A stretch of DNA of 7,042 nucleotides from Burkholderiales bacterium (lineage in GTDB: Bacteria > Pseudomonadota > Gammaproteobacteria > Burkholderiales > Burkholderiaceae_C), in assembly GCA_947474415.1 (NCBI GenBank), contig CANJKD010000118.1, positions 1 to 7,042 of the forward strand. The letters are read 5' to 3'. A model generated the notes under the pieces. The model was not told the origin of the DNA, searched no databases, and was given only the letters and a program-made list of their open reading frames with translations. The first letter of the stretch is position 1; every line of letters begins with the position of its first letter. The position numbers and the translations under genes were made by a program. This document shows, piece after piece, positions 1 through 5,562 of this stretch.

Positions 1-158
1 AGATCTTGCTGAACGATGGCAAGGCAAGCCATCACCGCCGAATGCTTCTGATCGGCCGGGTACTTGGCCACCTCGCGTTCGAAGCGCTCAAGCGTGGCGG
101 GTGTGGGTGCCCACCCGGTTGCCGGGGTGACTGTCAAGGCGCTGGCCTGCGAACTCAT
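1..158 (-). CDS. nuoE: NADH-quinone oxidoreductase subunit E, N-terminal part (runs off the left edge)
   Basis: NuoE is the 24-kDa-type subunit of the peripheral (NADH dehydrogenase) arm of respiratory complex I and carries the 2Fe-2S cluster N1a. Only the first 52 residues are inside the window. They include [19 protein letters not shown] and end in LAIVQQD, which fits the helical N-terminal region of the thioredoxin-like NuoE family. The cysteine ligands of the cluster lie further on and cannot be checked. The start is the ATG at 156-158, whose first bases overlap the nuoD stop in an ATGA junction. A GGAG ribosome binding site lies 10 nt upstream, inside the last nuoD codons (169-172). The identification rests on this short sequence plus its place directly after nuoD in the normal nuo order. 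Confidence 0.9.
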   Translation of the reverse strand, partial: MSSQASALTVTPATGWAPTPATLERFEREVAKYPADQKHSAVMACLAIVQQD

Positions 159-1408
159 CGGTCGATTTCTCCAAACACAATGTCCATCGTGCCGATCAAG
201 GCCACCGCGTCGGCAATCATGTGGCCACGCGACAGTTCATCCAGCGCCGCCAGGTGCGGAAAGCCCGGCGGGCGGATCTTCAGGCGATACGGCTTATTCG
301 CACCATCGCTGACGATGTAGATGCCGAACTCGCCCTTCGGGTGTTCCACCGCCGCGTAGGCTTCGCCTTCGGGCACGTGGAAGCCTTCGGTGAAGAGCTT
401 GAAGTGGTGGATCAAATCTTCCATGCCCGACTTCATGTCGAGCCGTGACGGCGGCGCCACCTTGTGGTTGCTGGTGATCACCGGGCCGGGGTTGACACGC
501 AGCCAGTCGACGCACTGCTTGATGATGCGGTTCGACTGGCGCATCTCTTCGACCCGCACCAGATAGCGGTCATAGGTGTCGCCCTTCACGCCCAGCGGCA
601 CGTCGAAGTCCACCTGGTCGTAGACCTCGTAGGGCTGGTGCTTGCGCAAGTCCCAGAGGATGCCAGAGCCGCGCAACATCGGGCCGGTGAAGCCCAGATT
701 CAGCGCGCGCTCGGGCGTGACCACGCCGATACCGACGGTGCGCTGTTTCCAGATGCGGTTGTCGGTGAGCAAGGTCTCGTAGTCATCCACGCACTTCGGG
801 AAGCGCTTAACGAAGTCGGCTATGAAGTCGAGCAGCGAGCCCTGGCGGTTCTCGTTCAGCGCGCCCATCGCCTTCGCGTTGCGGATCTTCGAGGCCTTGT
901 ACTGCGGCATCGCGTCGGGCAGGTCGCGGTACACGCCGCCGGGGCGGAAGTAGGCCGCATGCATGCGCGCACCCGACGCCGCCTCGTACATGTCGAACAG
1001 GTCTTCGCGCTCGCGGAAACAGTAGATGAAGATGTTCATCGCGCCGCAGTCGAGGCCGTGCGCGCCGAGCCACATCAAATGGTTCAGCAGCCGCGTGATC
1101 TCGCTGAACATGACGCGGATGTATTGCGCACGCACCGGCACCTCCACGCCCATCAGCTTCTCGATGGCCAGGCAGTAGGCGTGCTCATTGCACATCATCG
1201 ACACGTAGTCGAGCCGGTCCATATACGGCAGCGACTGGATGAAGGTCTTGCTCTCGGCGAGCTTCTCGGTGGCGCGATGCAACAGACCGATGTGCGGGTC
1301 AGCGCGCTGGATCACCTCGCCGTCGAGTTCGAGCACGAGGCGCAGCACACCGTGCGCAGCCGGGTGCTGCGGACCGAAGTTCAGCGTGTAGTTCTTGATG
1401 TCAGCCAT
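155..1408 (-). CDS. nuoD: NADH-quinone oxidoreductase subunit D (49-kDa subunit)
   Basis: NuoD is the large subunit of the connecting fragment of complex I. Together with NuoB it forms the quinone-binding pocket near cluster N2, on the cytoplasmic side of the membrane. The protein has 417 residues, the usual full length for stand-alone NuoD. It starts with the typical [14 protein letters not shown] segment, and residues 43-54 ([12 protein letters not shown]) match the complex I 49-kDa family signature. By alignment in my head with the Thermus subunit, His19 in the HGV loop and Tyr68 in RLDY correspond to the quinone-headgroup residues His38 and Tyr87. The C-terminus FGEIDR is typical. The gene starts 27 bp after the nuoC stop without a strong ribosome binding site, and its stop overlaps the nuoE start by 4 bp. 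It is a separate gene here, not the NuoCD fusion found in E. coli. Confidence 0.98.
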   Translation of the reverse strand: MADIKNYTLNFGPQHPAAHGVLRLVLELDGEVIQRADPHIGLLHRATEKLAESKTFIQSLPYMDRLDYVSMMCNEHAYCLAIEKLMGVEVPVRAQYIRVMFSEITRLLNHLMWLGAHGLDCGAMNIFIYCFREREDLFDMYEAASGARMHAAYFRPGGVYRDLPDAMPQYKASKIRNAKAMGALNENRQGSLLDFIADFVKRFPKCVDDYETLLTDNRIWKQRTVGIGVVTPERALNLGFTGPMLRGSGILWDLRKHQPYEVYDQVDFDVPLGVKGDTYDRYLVRVEEMRQSNRIIKQCVDWLRVNPGPVITSNHKVAPPSRLDMKSGMEDLIHHFKLFTEGFHVPEGEAYAAVEHPKGEFGIYIVSDGANKPYRLKIRPPGFPHLAALDELSRGHMIADAVALIGTMDIVFGEIDR

Positions 1409-1417
1409 GGGGAAGTT

Positions 1418-1438
1418 GCTCGCTCAGACGCTCGCTCA
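1418..1438 (-). repeat. Tandem 9-bp direct repeat with duplicated nuoC stop codon
   Basis: Read on the coding strand, TGAGCGAGC occurs twice with a start-to-start distance of 12 bp (1430-1438 and 1418-1426). The first copy contains the nuoC stop codon. Because 12 is a multiple of three, the second TGA is also in frame and would act as a back-up stop. The repeat fills most of the nuoC-nuoD spacer and supplies its only purine-rich, weakly Shine-Dalgarno-like sequence (GAGCGAG). A 12-bp slippage duplication is the simplest reading. Confidence 0.6.
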
Positions 1439-2032
1439 ATGCAGCCCGCCGTAGTTGTCTTCACGAATGATGCGCGGCGTGATCTCGCGCGGCTCGATCG
1501 TTACCGGCTGGTAGATGACGCGCTTCTGCTCGTCGTCGTAACGCATCTCCACATGGCCGGAGGTCGGGAAGTCCTTGCGGAACGGGTGGCCGATGAAGCC
1601 GTAGTCGGTCAGGATGCGGCGCAGGTCGTTGTGACCTTCGAAAATGATGCCGTAGAGGTCGAAGGCCTCGCGCTCGAACCAGTTGACCGAGACCCACACA
1701 TCGGTGAGCGAAGCGACGACCGGCACATCGTCATCGGGTGCGAACACCTTCAGCCGCACACGCCAGTTCTTCGAAACCGACAGCAGGTGCGAGACCACGC
1801 AGAAGCGCGGCCCTTCCCAGGCGCGATCCTTATAGCTCGAATAATCGACGCCGCAAAGGTCGATGTTCTGCTCGAATTTCAGCTCGGCGTGGTCGCGCAG
1901 CAGCATGGCCGATTCGATGTAGTTCGCAGCCGAGACGGTGACCGTCAACTCGCCGCAATCACGCACCAACGCATTCAGGCGCTCGCCGAGCACCGCCGTC
2001 AGCACGCCCTCAAGGATGTCAAGTCTGCTCAT
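1436..2032 (-). CDS. nuoC: NADH-quinone oxidoreductase subunit C (30-kDa subunit)
   Basis: NuoC is a peripheral-arm subunit of complex I. It carries no cofactor and packs against NuoD and NuoB. The protein has 198 residues. Residues 120-141, starting [10 protein letters not shown] and ending LRRIL, fit the complex I 30-kDa signature in full, and are followed by the conserved [12 protein letters not shown]. The acidic, charged C-terminal segment ending YGGLH is typical of betaproteobacterial NuoC. The chosen start is the ATG at 2030-2032, which overlaps the nuoB stop as ATGA. The frame stays open far upstream inside nuoB, but the extra sequence does not resemble any NuoC and the family begins near this Met. 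There is no good ribosome binding site, so translation is probably coupled to nuoB. Confidence 0.98.
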   Translation of the reverse strand: MSRLDILEGVLTAVLGERLNALVRDCGELTVTVSAANYIESAMLLRDHAELKFEQNIDLCGVDYSSYKDRAWEGPRFCVVSHLLSVSKNWRVRLKVFAPDDDVPVVASLTDVWVSVNWFEREAFDLYGIIFEGHNDLRRILTDYGFIGHPFRKDFPTSGHVEMRYDDEQKRVIYQPVTIEPREITPRIIREDNYGGLH

Positions 2033-2508
2033 GCGCGCGCAATCGTGTTCTCGCGGCGAATCTTCGCCTGGAGTTGCAGCACGCCATAGAGCAGCGCTTC
2101 CGCCGTGGGCGGGCAGCCGGGCACGTACACATCGACCGGCACGATGCGGTCGCAGCCGCGCACGACCGAATAGCTGTAGTGGTAGTAGCCGCCACCGTTG
2201 GCGCAGGAACCCATGCTCAACACCCAGCGCGGCTCGGCCATCTGGTCGTAGACCTTGCGCAGCGCCGGCGCCATCTTGTTGCACAGCGTGCCCGCAACAA
2301 TCATCAGGTCGCTCTGGCGCGGGCTGGGGCGAAACAACATGCCGAAGCGGTCGATGTCGTAGCGGGCCGCACCTGCATGCATCATTTCGACGGCACAACA
2401 CGCCAACCCAAAGGTCATCGGCCACAACGAACCGGTCTTAGACCAGTTGATCAGCGTGTCGACGCTGGTGGTGACGAAGCCTTCCTTCAGTACGCCTTCA
2501 ATGCCCAT
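2029..2508 (-). CDS. nuoB: NADH-quinone oxidoreductase subunit B (PSST subunit, cluster N2)
   Basis: NuoB holds the terminal 4Fe-4S cluster N2, which passes electrons to ubiquinone at the NuoB/NuoD interface. The protein has 159 residues. The four expected cluster ligands are all present: the adjacent pair Cys37-Cys38 in [10 protein letters not shown], Cys102 in GSCANGGG, and Cys132 in [18 protein letters not shown] and the Arg/Pro-rich RPSPRQSD loop are also as in the family. The ATG at 2506-2508 has an AGAGAG ribosome binding site 7 nt upstream. The gene follows nuoA after 69 bp and overlaps nuoC by 4 bp. Nothing is missing or unusual in the protein. Confidence 0.98.
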   Translation of the reverse strand: MGIEGVLKEGFVTTSVDTLINWSKTGSLWPMTFGLACCAVEMMHAGAARYDIDRFGMLFRPSPRQSDLMIVAGTLCNKMAPALRKVYDQMAEPRWVLSMGSCANGGGYYHYSYSVVRGCDRIVPVDVYVPGCPPTAEALLYGVLQLQAKIRRENTIARA

Positions 2509-2515
2509 GGTGCTG

Positions 2516-2521
2516 CTCTCT
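2516..2521 (-). promoter_or_regulatory. Ribosome binding site of nuoB
   Basis: AGAGAG on the coding strand, 7 nt before the ATG. It supports the choice of the nuoB start. Confidence 0.6.
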
Positions 2522-2534
2522 GGTAGCTTGATTC

Positions 2535-2558
2535 GTGTCTGTCGCGGCGTGTGTCGCG
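2535..2558 (-). repeat. Imperfect 12-bp tandem repeat in the nuoA-nuoB spacer
   Basis: On the coding strand the two adjacent units are CGCGACACACGC and CGCGACAGACAC, identical at 10 of 12 positions. The first unit overlaps the 8-bp palindrome GTCGCGAC at 2553-2560. The repeat sits in the middle of the 69-bp untranslated spacer, clear of the nuoB ribosome binding site. No function is evident. Confidence 0.5.
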
Positions 2559-2577
2559 ACGTTTCCTGCCTGGCAAG

Positions 2578-2937
2578 CTACTCCCAATCGAGTGCGCCCT
2601 TTTTCCACTCGTAGGCGAAGCCGACGACAAGGATGGCCAGGAACACCATCATCGCCCAGAAGCCCGAAGCGCCGATTTCGCGCAGCGATACTGCCCACGG
2701 AAACAGGAAGGCTATTTCGAGGTCGAACAGGATGAAGAGGATGGCAACCAGGTAATAGCGCACATCGAACTTCATGCGCGCGTCTTCGAAGGCTTCGAAG
2801 CCGCACTCATACGGGGAATTTTTCGCCTTGTCGGGCCGCTGCGGACCGAGAAGAAAACCCAAAACCTGAGGCACCACGCCCACTGCTGCGCCGATCAGGA
2901 TGAACAATATGACGGGCAGATAGGGTTCCAGATTCAT
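2578..2937 (-). CDS. nuoA: NADH-quinone oxidoreductase subunit A
   Basis: NuoA (ND3 homologue) is a small integral membrane subunit of complex I at the junction of the membrane and peripheral arms. The protein has 119 residues and three predicted membrane helices, at about 6-30, 61-81 and 89-109. The long loop after helix 1 contains SPYECGFE with Cys45, the equivalent of the ND3 loop cysteine, and helix 2 contains the conserved acidic FDLEIAF. The ATG at 2935-2937 gives the normal family N-terminus [12 protein letters not shown]. The frame is open further upstream to 3006, but that part would run into the tRNA trailer and does not look like NuoA. There is no recognisable Shine-Dalgarno sequence. 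The gene begins 73 bp after the tRNA and heads the nuo genes. Confidence 0.97.
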   Translation of the reverse strand: MNLEPYLPVILFILIGAAVGVVPQVLGFLLGPQRPDKAKNSPYECGFEAFEDARMKFDVRYYLVAILFILFDLEIAFLFPWAVSLREIGASGFWAMMVFLAILVVGFAYEWKKGALDWE

Positions 2938-2943
2938 GGTCTG

Positions 2944-2993
2944 TGCACGGCTGCGAACCGCGCTTTGCTGGAGCAGTTTCGCGCCACCGTGCA
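2944..2993 (-). promoter_or_regulatory. Long inverted repeat in the leader between tRNA-Leu and nuoA
   Basis: On the coding strand TGCACGG (2987-2993) pairs perfectly with CCGTGCA (2944-2950), and inside it GCGAA (2978-2982) pairs with TTCGC (2953-2957). This gives a possible two-part stem with a 20-nt loop. The lower arm ends 6 nt before the nuoA ATG, covering the place where a ribosome binding site would normally lie. There is no T-run after it, so it does not look like an intrinsic terminator. A role in nuoA translation or in mRNA stability after tRNA removal is inference. Confidence 0.4.
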
Positions 2994-3010
2994 GGCAGCT
3001 GCGCAAGATT

Positions 3011-3095
3011 TGGTGCCGACGGCGAGACTCGAACTCGCACAGCTTTCGCCACTACCCCCTCAAGATAGCGTGTCTACCAATTTCACCACGTCGGC
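3011..3095 (-). tRNA. tRNA-Leu, anticodon GAG
   Basis: This 85-nt class II tRNA reads CUC and CUU leucine codons. The acceptor arm pairs GCCGACG with CGTCGGC, followed by discriminator A and an encoded CCA (3011-3013). The D-loop carries the invariant GG. The anticodon stem is CTATC/GGTAG with one T-G wobble around loop TTGAGGG, giving anticodon GAG. The 13-nt variable arm TGGCGAAAGCTGT can form a short stem capped by GAAA, as expected for leucine tRNAs. The T-arm is GCGAG-TTCGAGT-CTCGC. In E. coli the same isoacceptor (leuU) also lies just after secG, so the pairing is old. The tRNA stands between the candidate promoter and nuoA and is probably co-transcribed with the nuo genes. Confidence 0.98.
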
Positions 3096-3132
3096 CAGGA
3101 AATAGAGCTTGAACAAATGGTTCGGATTGCAT

Positions 3133-3147
3133 GAGGAGTAGCTCCCC
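3133..3147 (-). other. Short hairpin upstream of tRNA-Leu
   Basis: On the transcribed strand GGGGAG and CTCCTC can pair (6 bp including one G-T) around a CTA loop. It would lie in the RNA leader between the candidate start of transcription and the tRNA 5' end. There is no T-run behind it, so it is not a convincing secG terminator. It might guide 5' processing of the tRNA precursor, but this is a guess. Confidence 0.3.
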
Positions 3148-3159
3148 GAACGGCTTTAC

Positions 3160-3188
3160 ATTCTAACCTGAAAGGCGACCTCGATCAG
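3160..3188 (-). promoter_or_regulatory. Candidate sigma-70 promoter for tRNA-Leu and nuo operon
   Basis: TAGAAT (3160-3165) is a good -10 box and CTGATC (3183-3188) is a weak -35 box matching TTGACA at three central positions, with a 17-bp spacer. Transcription would start near 3152-3154, about 58 nt before the tRNA. The 153-bp secG-tRNA gap is the longest in the window and the natural place for this promoter. The match alone is not strong proof, and read-through from secG is also possible because no clear terminator is seen. Confidence 0.45.
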
Positions 3189-3248
3189 CGATTCCGCTGC
3201 ACTGCAACAACCCTCGATCGCCCGGCACGAGTTGGCTGCAGCATGCGA

Positions 3249-3680
3249 TCACTTGGCCGGAATGGCCCCGGCGCCCGACGCGGCAACACGCGGAGCGGCG
3301 GGGGCGATGGGTGCTGCCGGTGCAGTTAGACCGACAGCGGCGCTCGCGGCACCCGGCACCTGGGCGGCGCCTGTCAGCGGTGCACTGGCAGCAGCCGAGG
3401 CCGCGGGCCGGTCGAGCACACTGTCGGTCGCAGGGCGCGAGCGGTCATTCGAGAAGTACGCCAGCGCCAGCGTCGATGCGAAGAACACTGCCGCGCAAAC
3501 CGCGGTCGAACGCGACAGGAAGTTCGCGCTGCCGGTGGCGCCGAACAAACTGCCCGAGGTCCCGCTGCCGAACGATGCGCCCATGTCGGCGCCCTTGCCG
3601 TGCTGGATCAGCACGAGACCAATCATCGCCAGCGCTGCGAGGATCTGCAAAACGATTATCAAATTCCACAGCAAGTTCAT
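3249..3680 (-). CDS. secG: Preprotein translocase subunit SecG
   Basis: SecG is the small auxiliary subunit of the SecYEG channel in the inner membrane and helps SecA-driven protein export. The protein has 143 residues with two membrane helices, at about 3-24 and 55-76. The cytoplasmic loop between them contains the family motif LVLIQHGKGADMGASFGSG followed by LFGATGSANFLSRSTA. From about residue 80 to the end there is a 64-residue tail made mostly of Ala, Pro and Gly, which makes the protein longer than the 110-residue E. coli SecG. Such tails are seen in related betaproteobacteria and are probably disordered. The ATG at 3678-3680 has GGAG 8 nt upstream. It follows tpiA after 39 bp. Confidence 0.96.
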   Translation of the reverse strand: MNLLWNLIIVLQILAALAMIGLVLIQHGKGADMGASFGSGTSGSLFGATGSANFLSRSTAVCAAVFFASTLALAYFSNDRSRPATDSVLDRPAASAAASAPLTGAAQVPGAASAAVGLTAPAAPIAPAAPRVAASGAGAIPAK

Positions 3681-3688
3681 TCGTTCAA

Positions 3689-3692
3689 CTCC
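3689..3692 (-). promoter_or_regulatory. Ribosome binding site of secG
   Basis: GGAG on the coding strand, 8 nt before the secG ATG. It confirms the start of the MNLLWNLI N-terminus. Confidence 0.6.
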
Positions 3693-3697
3693 AAAGC

Positions 3698-3715
3698 GTC
3701 GCAGCGTTGTGCGAC
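3698..3715 (-). other. Hairpin in the tpiA-secG spacer
   Basis: GTCGCA and TGCGAC form a perfect 6-bp inverted repeat around a 6-nt loop, starting 4 nt after the tpiA stop and ending 5 nt before the secG GGAG. AAG and CTT just outside could extend it with a small bulge. Only three T follow, so complete termination is unlikely. It could mark a 3' end or slow ribosome access to secG. Confidence 0.4.
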
Positions 3716-3719
3716 TTGA

Positions 3720-4460
3720 TCAACCCGCCGCGCGGCAGATGGCAGCGAAATCAGCGGTCTTCAACGAGGCACCACCAATCAGCCCGCCGTCAATGTCGGG
3801 TTGCGAGAAAAGGGATGTGGCGTTGTCGGGCTTGACGCTGCCACCATAGAGAATCCTCATGCCGTCGGCTTGCGCGGTGGCAGCCTTGAGCTGGGCGCGC
3901 AACACAGCATGAACCGCCTGCGCCTGCTCTGGCGTGGCGGTCTTGCCAGTGCCGATGGCCCACACGGGCTCGTAGGCCACCACGACCTGCGAGATACAGT
4001 GGCCCAGCGTGTGAATCACTGCCGACAGTTGGCGCTTCACGACCTCGTCGGTCTGCCCGGCCTCGTACTCGGCCAGCGTTTCACCCACGCACACGATCGG
4101 CGTGAGCCGGTGCGCCAGCGCGGCCTTGGCCTTGTCGGCGACGAGTTGGTCGCTTTCCGCGTGCAGCGCGCGGCGCTCGGAGTGGCCGTTGATGACATAG
4201 CGGCAGCCGAATTCGGCAAGCATGGCGGCCGAGACTTCGCCGGTGTAGGCGCCCGACTCGAAGGCCGAACAGTCTTGTGCGCCCCAGGCCATGGCGTCGC
4301 CCTGGAGAGACATGGCGACGTCACCGAGGTAGGCGAACGGGGCGCAAACCGCCACCTCCGCGACCCACGGGCCCGCTGCCTTGAGCGCCGCCAGCAGCTC
4401 GGTGTTGGCCGCCCGGTTGCCGTTCATCTTCCAGTTGCCAACAACGAGTTTGCGTCGCAT
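3720..4460 (-). CDS. tpiA: Triosephosphate isomerase
   Basis: TpiA interconverts dihydroxyacetone phosphate and glyceraldehyde 3-phosphate in glycolysis and gluconeogenesis, in the cytoplasm. The 246-residue protein is a complete TIM barrel. The catalytic residues are present: Asn9 and Lys11 in GNWKMNG, His93 in NGHSERR, and Glu164 in [14 protein letters not shown], which also gives the mobile loop 6. The phosphate-binding segments YGGSVK (205-210) and GGLIGGASL (225-233) follow. The residue before GHSERR is Asn91, where many family members have Val or Leu. The ATG at 4458-4460 is chosen because AAGGAG lies 9 nt upstream and the protein starts with the family's [11 protein letters not shown]. 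An in-frame ATG 8 codons earlier (4482-4484) lacks a ribosome binding site. It lies 34 bp after the oxidoreductase gene. Confidence 0.98.
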   Translation of the reverse strand: MRRKLVVGNWKMNGNRAANTELLAALKAAGPWVAEVAVCAPFAYLGDVAMSLQGDAMAWGAQDCSAFESGAYTGEVSAAMLAEFGCRYVINGHSERRALHAESDQLVADKAKAALAHRLTPIVCVGETLAEYEAGQTDEVVKRQLSAVIHTLGHCISQVVVAYEPVWAIGTGKTATPEQAQAVHAVLRAQLKAATAQADGMRILYGGSVKPDNATSLFSQPDIDGGLIGGASLKTADFAAICRAAG

Positions 4461-4469
4461 GGATTTCGT

Positions 4470-4475
4470 CTCCTT
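4470..4475 (-). promoter_or_regulatory. Ribosome binding site of tpiA
   Basis: AAGGAG on the coding strand, 9 nt before the ATG at 4460. It lies downstream of the alternative ATG at 4484, so it decides the start in favour of the shorter protein. Confidence 0.75.
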
Positions 4476-4494
4476 CAGGGTCATGGCGGCGCGT

Positions 4495-5481
4495 TCACCA
4501 AGCCAGCACAAGCTTGCCGATGTGCTGGTTCGACTCCATCAGCGTGTGCGCCGCAGCGGCTTCGGCAGCAGAAAACACCTGATGAATCACCGGCTTCACG
4601 CGGCCGGCTTCAAACCACGGCCAGACCGTCTGGCGCAGCGCCTTTGCAATGGCTGTCTTGAACGCAATCGGGCGGGGGCGCAAGGTCGAACCGGTGATCG
4701 TCAAACGGCGACGCAGCACGACACCCGCATCAATCTGCGCCTCGACACCGCCCTGCACTGCGATGATCACGATGCGGCCATCTTCGGCCATGCACTTGAT
4801 TTCGCGCGCCACATAGGCGCCCGCCACCATGTCGAGGATCACGTCGACGCCGTGGCCGCCGGTGATGCGCTTGACCTCTTCGACAAAGTCGGCGTTGCGG
4901 TAGTTGATGGCGTGGTCGGCACCCAGCCCGATGCAGGCCGCACACTTGGCGTCGGTGCCCGCCGTTGCGATCACCGTCGCACCCGCCGCCTTCGCCAACT
5001 GAATTGCGGTGACACCGATGCCGCTCGTGCCACCCTGGATCAGCAGCGTCTCGCCGCCCTGCAACCGCGCCCGGTCAAACACGTTCGACCAGACGGTGAA
5101 GAATGTTTCGGGCAGGCTGGCGGCCTGCACGTCGCTAAAACGCGCCGGCACGGGCAGGCATTGCCCGACCGGCGCGGTGCAGAATTCGGCATAGCCGCCA
5201 CCCGCCACGAGTGCGCACACCCGATCACCGATTGCGAAGCCGGCCTCGTGCATGGCTGCCACGTCACCACTTTCAATCACGCCGGCCACTTCCAGACCGG
5301 GCAATTCGGACGCACCCGGTGGCACCGGGTACAAGCCCTTGCGCTGCAGCACATCGGGCCGGTTCACGCCCGCAGCGGCCACGCGGATCAAGACCTCGCC
5401 CGCAGCCGCGACGGGCGCTGCGCAGTCGACCAGTCGCAGCACCTCTGGGGCGCCGTAGGATGTGATCGCGATGGCTTTCAT
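4495..5481 (-). CDS. NAD(P)H quinone oxidoreductase, PIG3 family (zinc-free MDR)
   Basis: This is a medium-chain dehydrogenase/reductase of the quinone oxidoreductase type, closest in pattern to the PIG3 (TP53I3) group, which reduces quinones with NADPH. The real substrate here is unknown. The 328-residue protein has the GroES-like domain in its first part ([38 protein letters not shown]) and then the cofactor-binding Rossmann fold with [19 protein letters not shown] (150-168). [11 protein letters not shown] (125-135), RPRPIAFK (268-275) and the C-terminal HIGKLVL are typical of the PIG3 group. The structural zinc cysteines of alcohol dehydrogenases are absent. The ATG at 5479-5481 has GGAG 9 nt upstream and gives the family N-terminus. 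Earlier in-frame ATGs at 5487 and 5505 are less well placed. It sits between pnp and tpiA, 68 and 34 bp away. Confidence 0.93.
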   Translation of the reverse strand: MKAIAITSYGAPEVLRLVDCAAPVAAAGEVLIRVAAAGVNRPDVLQRKGLYPVPPGASELPGLEVAGVIESGDVAAMHEAGFAIGDRVCALVAGGGYAEFCTAPVGQCLPVPARFSDVQAASLPETFFTVWSNVFDRARLQGGETLLIQGGTSGIGVTAIQLAKAAGATVIATAGTDAKCAACIGLGADHAINYRNADFVEEVKRITGGHGVDVILDMVAGAYVAREIKCMAEDGRIVIIAVQGGVEAQIDAGVVLRRRLTITGSTLRPRPIAFKTAIAKALRQTVWPWFEAGRVKPVIHQVFSAAEAAAAHTLMESNQHIGKLVLAW

Positions 5482-5490
5482 GCGCATGGG

Positions 5491-5494
5491 CTCC
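5491..5494 (-). promoter_or_regulatory. Ribosome binding site of the quinone oxidoreductase gene
   Basis: GGAG on the coding strand lies 9 nt before the ATG at 5481 and only 3 nt before the ATG at 5487, which favours the former as the start. Confidence 0.6.
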
Positions 5495-5546
5495 AGCAAG
5501 GTCATCGGAGCGCGGCGCCACTCGGGTAGCACCGCAGTCCCCTCGT

Positions 5547-5562
5547 GCATCAGTCGTGATGC
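5547..5562 (-). other. Hairpin across the pnp stop codon
   Basis: GCATCA and TGATGC form a perfect 6-bp inverted repeat with the 4-nt loop CGAC. The downstream arm contains the pnp TGA stop. No T-run follows, so it is not a normal intrinsic terminator, and pnp may be read through into the next gene. Confidence 0.4.

Noticed and set aside
464..2089. A 541-codon open frame on the plus strand opposite nuoD and nuoC
   Set aside because: The opposite strand encodes unmistakable full-length NuoD and NuoC. The plus-strand product is rich in His, Arg, Val and Ala with no recognisable domain, as expected for an antisense shadow in GC-rich DNA.
2033..2425. Long upstream extension of the nuoC frame through nuoB
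   Set aside because: The frame happens to stay open, but NuoB is encoded there in another frame with all four cluster ligands, and NuoC family members start at the ATG at 2032.
2938..3006. Upstream extension of nuoA starting at 3006
   Set aside because: The extra 23 residues start almost at the tRNA 3' end and do not resemble the NuoA N-terminus, which begins at MNLEPYLP.
3133..3147. Hairpin after secG read as an intrinsic terminator
   Set aside because: It lies about 100 bp after the secG stop, downstream of the candidate promoter, and no T-run follows the stem.
3801..4661. A 286-codon plus-strand open frame opposite tpiA
   Set aside because: It is antisense to a complete triosephosphate isomerase gene with all catalytic residues, and its product shows no recognisable domain.
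4381..5529. A 382-codon open frame on the plus strand opposite the quinone oxidoreductase gene
   Set aside because: It is the antisense of a complete, well-conserved enzyme gene, has biased Arg/His/Ala composition and no family resemblance.
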